The position numbers and the translations under genes are program-made. Shown piece after piece: positions 7,541 through 8,328 of a stretch of 8,328 nucleotides of DNA. The notes below the pieces were generated by a model that saw only the letters and a list, made by a program, of their open reading frames with translations, was not told where the DNA came from and searched no databases. Position 1 is the first letter of the stretch. Every line of letters starts with the position of its first letter. The stretch is taken from assembly GCA_023444765.1 (NCBI GenBank), contig JAEXLY010000296.1, forward strand, positions 1 to 8,328, read 5' to 3'. Source of the stretch: Pseudomonadota bacterium. GTDB taxonomy: Bacteria > Pseudomonadota > Gammaproteobacteria > Xanthomonadales > Xanthomonadaceae.

Positions 7541-8328
7541 ATGAGCCGCATCCAGCCCCGATTCGCCCAGCTGGCCGCACGCGGCCGCAAGGCATTGATT
7601 CCCTTTCTCACCGCCGGCGACCCTTCGCTGGAAGCGACCGTACCCGCGATGCACGCGCTGGTGGCGGCGGGCGCCGACGTGATCGAGCTCGGCGTGCCGT
7701 TCTCCGATCCGATGGCCGACGGCCCGACCATCCAGCGCAGCTCCGAGCGCGCGCTGGCCCGCGGCGCGGGCCTGGGCTGGGTGCTGGGGGCGGTGCGCGA
7801 GTTCCGGCGGGACGACGCGGATACCCCGGTCGTGCTGATGGGCTACCTCAATCCGGTCGAGATCCGCGGCGCGTCCCGTTTCGCGGCCGAAGCGGCCGAA
7901 GCGGGCGTGGACGGCGTGCTGCTGGTAGACCTGCCGCCGGAGGAATCCCCGGAGTTCCGCGAGGCCTTCGCCGTGCAGGGCGTGGACCTGGTGCTGCTGG
8001 CCTCGCCCACGACGCCCGACGCGCGGCTTTCGGTGCTGCTGGCCAATGCCCAGGGGTATCTGTACTACGTGAGTTTCGCTGGCGTCACCGGCGCTTCCGA
8101 GCGCCTGGATCCGCAGGCGGCCGCCGCCCACCTGCGGCGCATCCGCGGCGGCAGCCCGGTGCCCGTGGTGGCCGGCTTCGGCATCCGCGATGCCGCGGGC
8201 GCCGCGGCGATGGCGGTCGATGCCGACGGCGTGGTGGTCGGCAGTGCCCTGGTCGCCGCCATGGCGGATGCCGCCGGTGCAGGGGACGCGGCCGCCCGCG
8301 CCACCCGTTTCCTGGCCCCGCTGCGCTC
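7541..8328 (+). CDS. trpA: Tryptophan synthase alpha chain (3' end beyond the window)
   Basis: TrpA cleaves indole-3-glycerol phosphate to indole and glyceraldehyde 3-phosphate and passes indole through a tunnel to TrpB. The window holds 262 codons plus two bases without a stop. The family is about 265-270 residues, so only a few residues are missing. FLTAGDP (22-28) is the N-terminal signature. Catalytic Glu49 (VIELGVPFSDP) and Asp60 (ADGPTIQ) sit at exactly the classical positions. YVSFAGVTGA is the flexible loop region, and GFGIRD and VGSALV are the phosphate-binding loops. The ATG at 7541 lies 43 bases after the exported-protein gene and has no obvious Shine-Dalgarno sequence. No promoter is evident in that gap, so read-through from the trpB promoter is likely. 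Beyond the window, accD and folC would be expected by analogy with related genomes. Confidence 0.96.
   Translation, partial: MSRIQPRFAQLAARGRKALIPFLTAGDPSLEATVPAMHALVAAGADVIELGVPFSDPMADGPTIQRSSERALARGAGLGWVLGAVREFRRDDADTPVVLMGYLNPVEIRGASRFAAEAAEAGVDGVLLVDLPPEESPEFREAFAVQGVDLVLLASPTTPDARLSVLLANAQGYLYYVSFAGVTGASERLDPQAAAAHLRRIRGGSPVPVVAGFGIRDAAGAAAMAVDADGVVVGSALVAAMADAAGAGDAAARATRFLAPLR

Overview
This is a very GC-rich chromosomal window carrying core housekeeping genes. The layout is asd > fimV-type gene > truA > trpF > < LysR regulator (trpI-like) | trpB > small secreted unknown > trpA (cut by the window end). The asd/usg-fimV-truA-trpF order is a gammaproteobacterial arrangement, also known from Pseudomonas. 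A LysR gene and trpBA placed directly after trpF fit the Xanthomonadaceae/Lysobacteraceae (Lysobacter, Luteimonas, Xanthomonas type). The family assignment is inferred from gene order, protein motifs and base composition, not from a database search.

Region by region: positions 1-110 are a non-coding leader with two strongly self-complementary GC elements. asd (111-1139) makes aspartate semialdehyde for lysine, diaminopimelate, threonine and methionine synthesis. A 214-base gap follows, with a GC hairpin just after asd and a plausible promoter before the next gene. The FimV-type gene (1354-3150, TTG start) encodes an inner-membrane LysM protein of the type IV pilus/polarity family. Its stop codon abuts the GTG start of truA (3151-3936, tRNA pseudouridine synthase). 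trpF (about 4064-4720) encodes phosphoribosylanthranilate isomerase.

The second half is a tryptophan synthase locus. A LysR-type regulator on the minus strand (4786-5676) converges on trpF and diverges from trpB (5771-6988). The 94-base divergent gap is conspicuously AT-rich and contains an inverted repeat, as expected for an operator bound by a TrpI-type activator. Immediately after trpB, overlapping its stop codon, is a gene for a small exported cysteine-containing protein of unknown function (6988-7497). trpA follows at 7541 and runs off the window.

TrpF makes the indole-glycerol phosphate precursor (CdRP), TrpA cleaves indole-glycerol phosphate to indole, and TrpB joins indole to serine. 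In Pseudomonas, TrpI senses indole-glycerol phosphate and switches on trpBA, and the architecture here suggests the same logic. The only protein without a recognisable role is the exported protein between trpB and trpA, which is the best candidate for something undescribed. I saw no mobile element, phage gene, CRISPR array, tRNA or rRNA.
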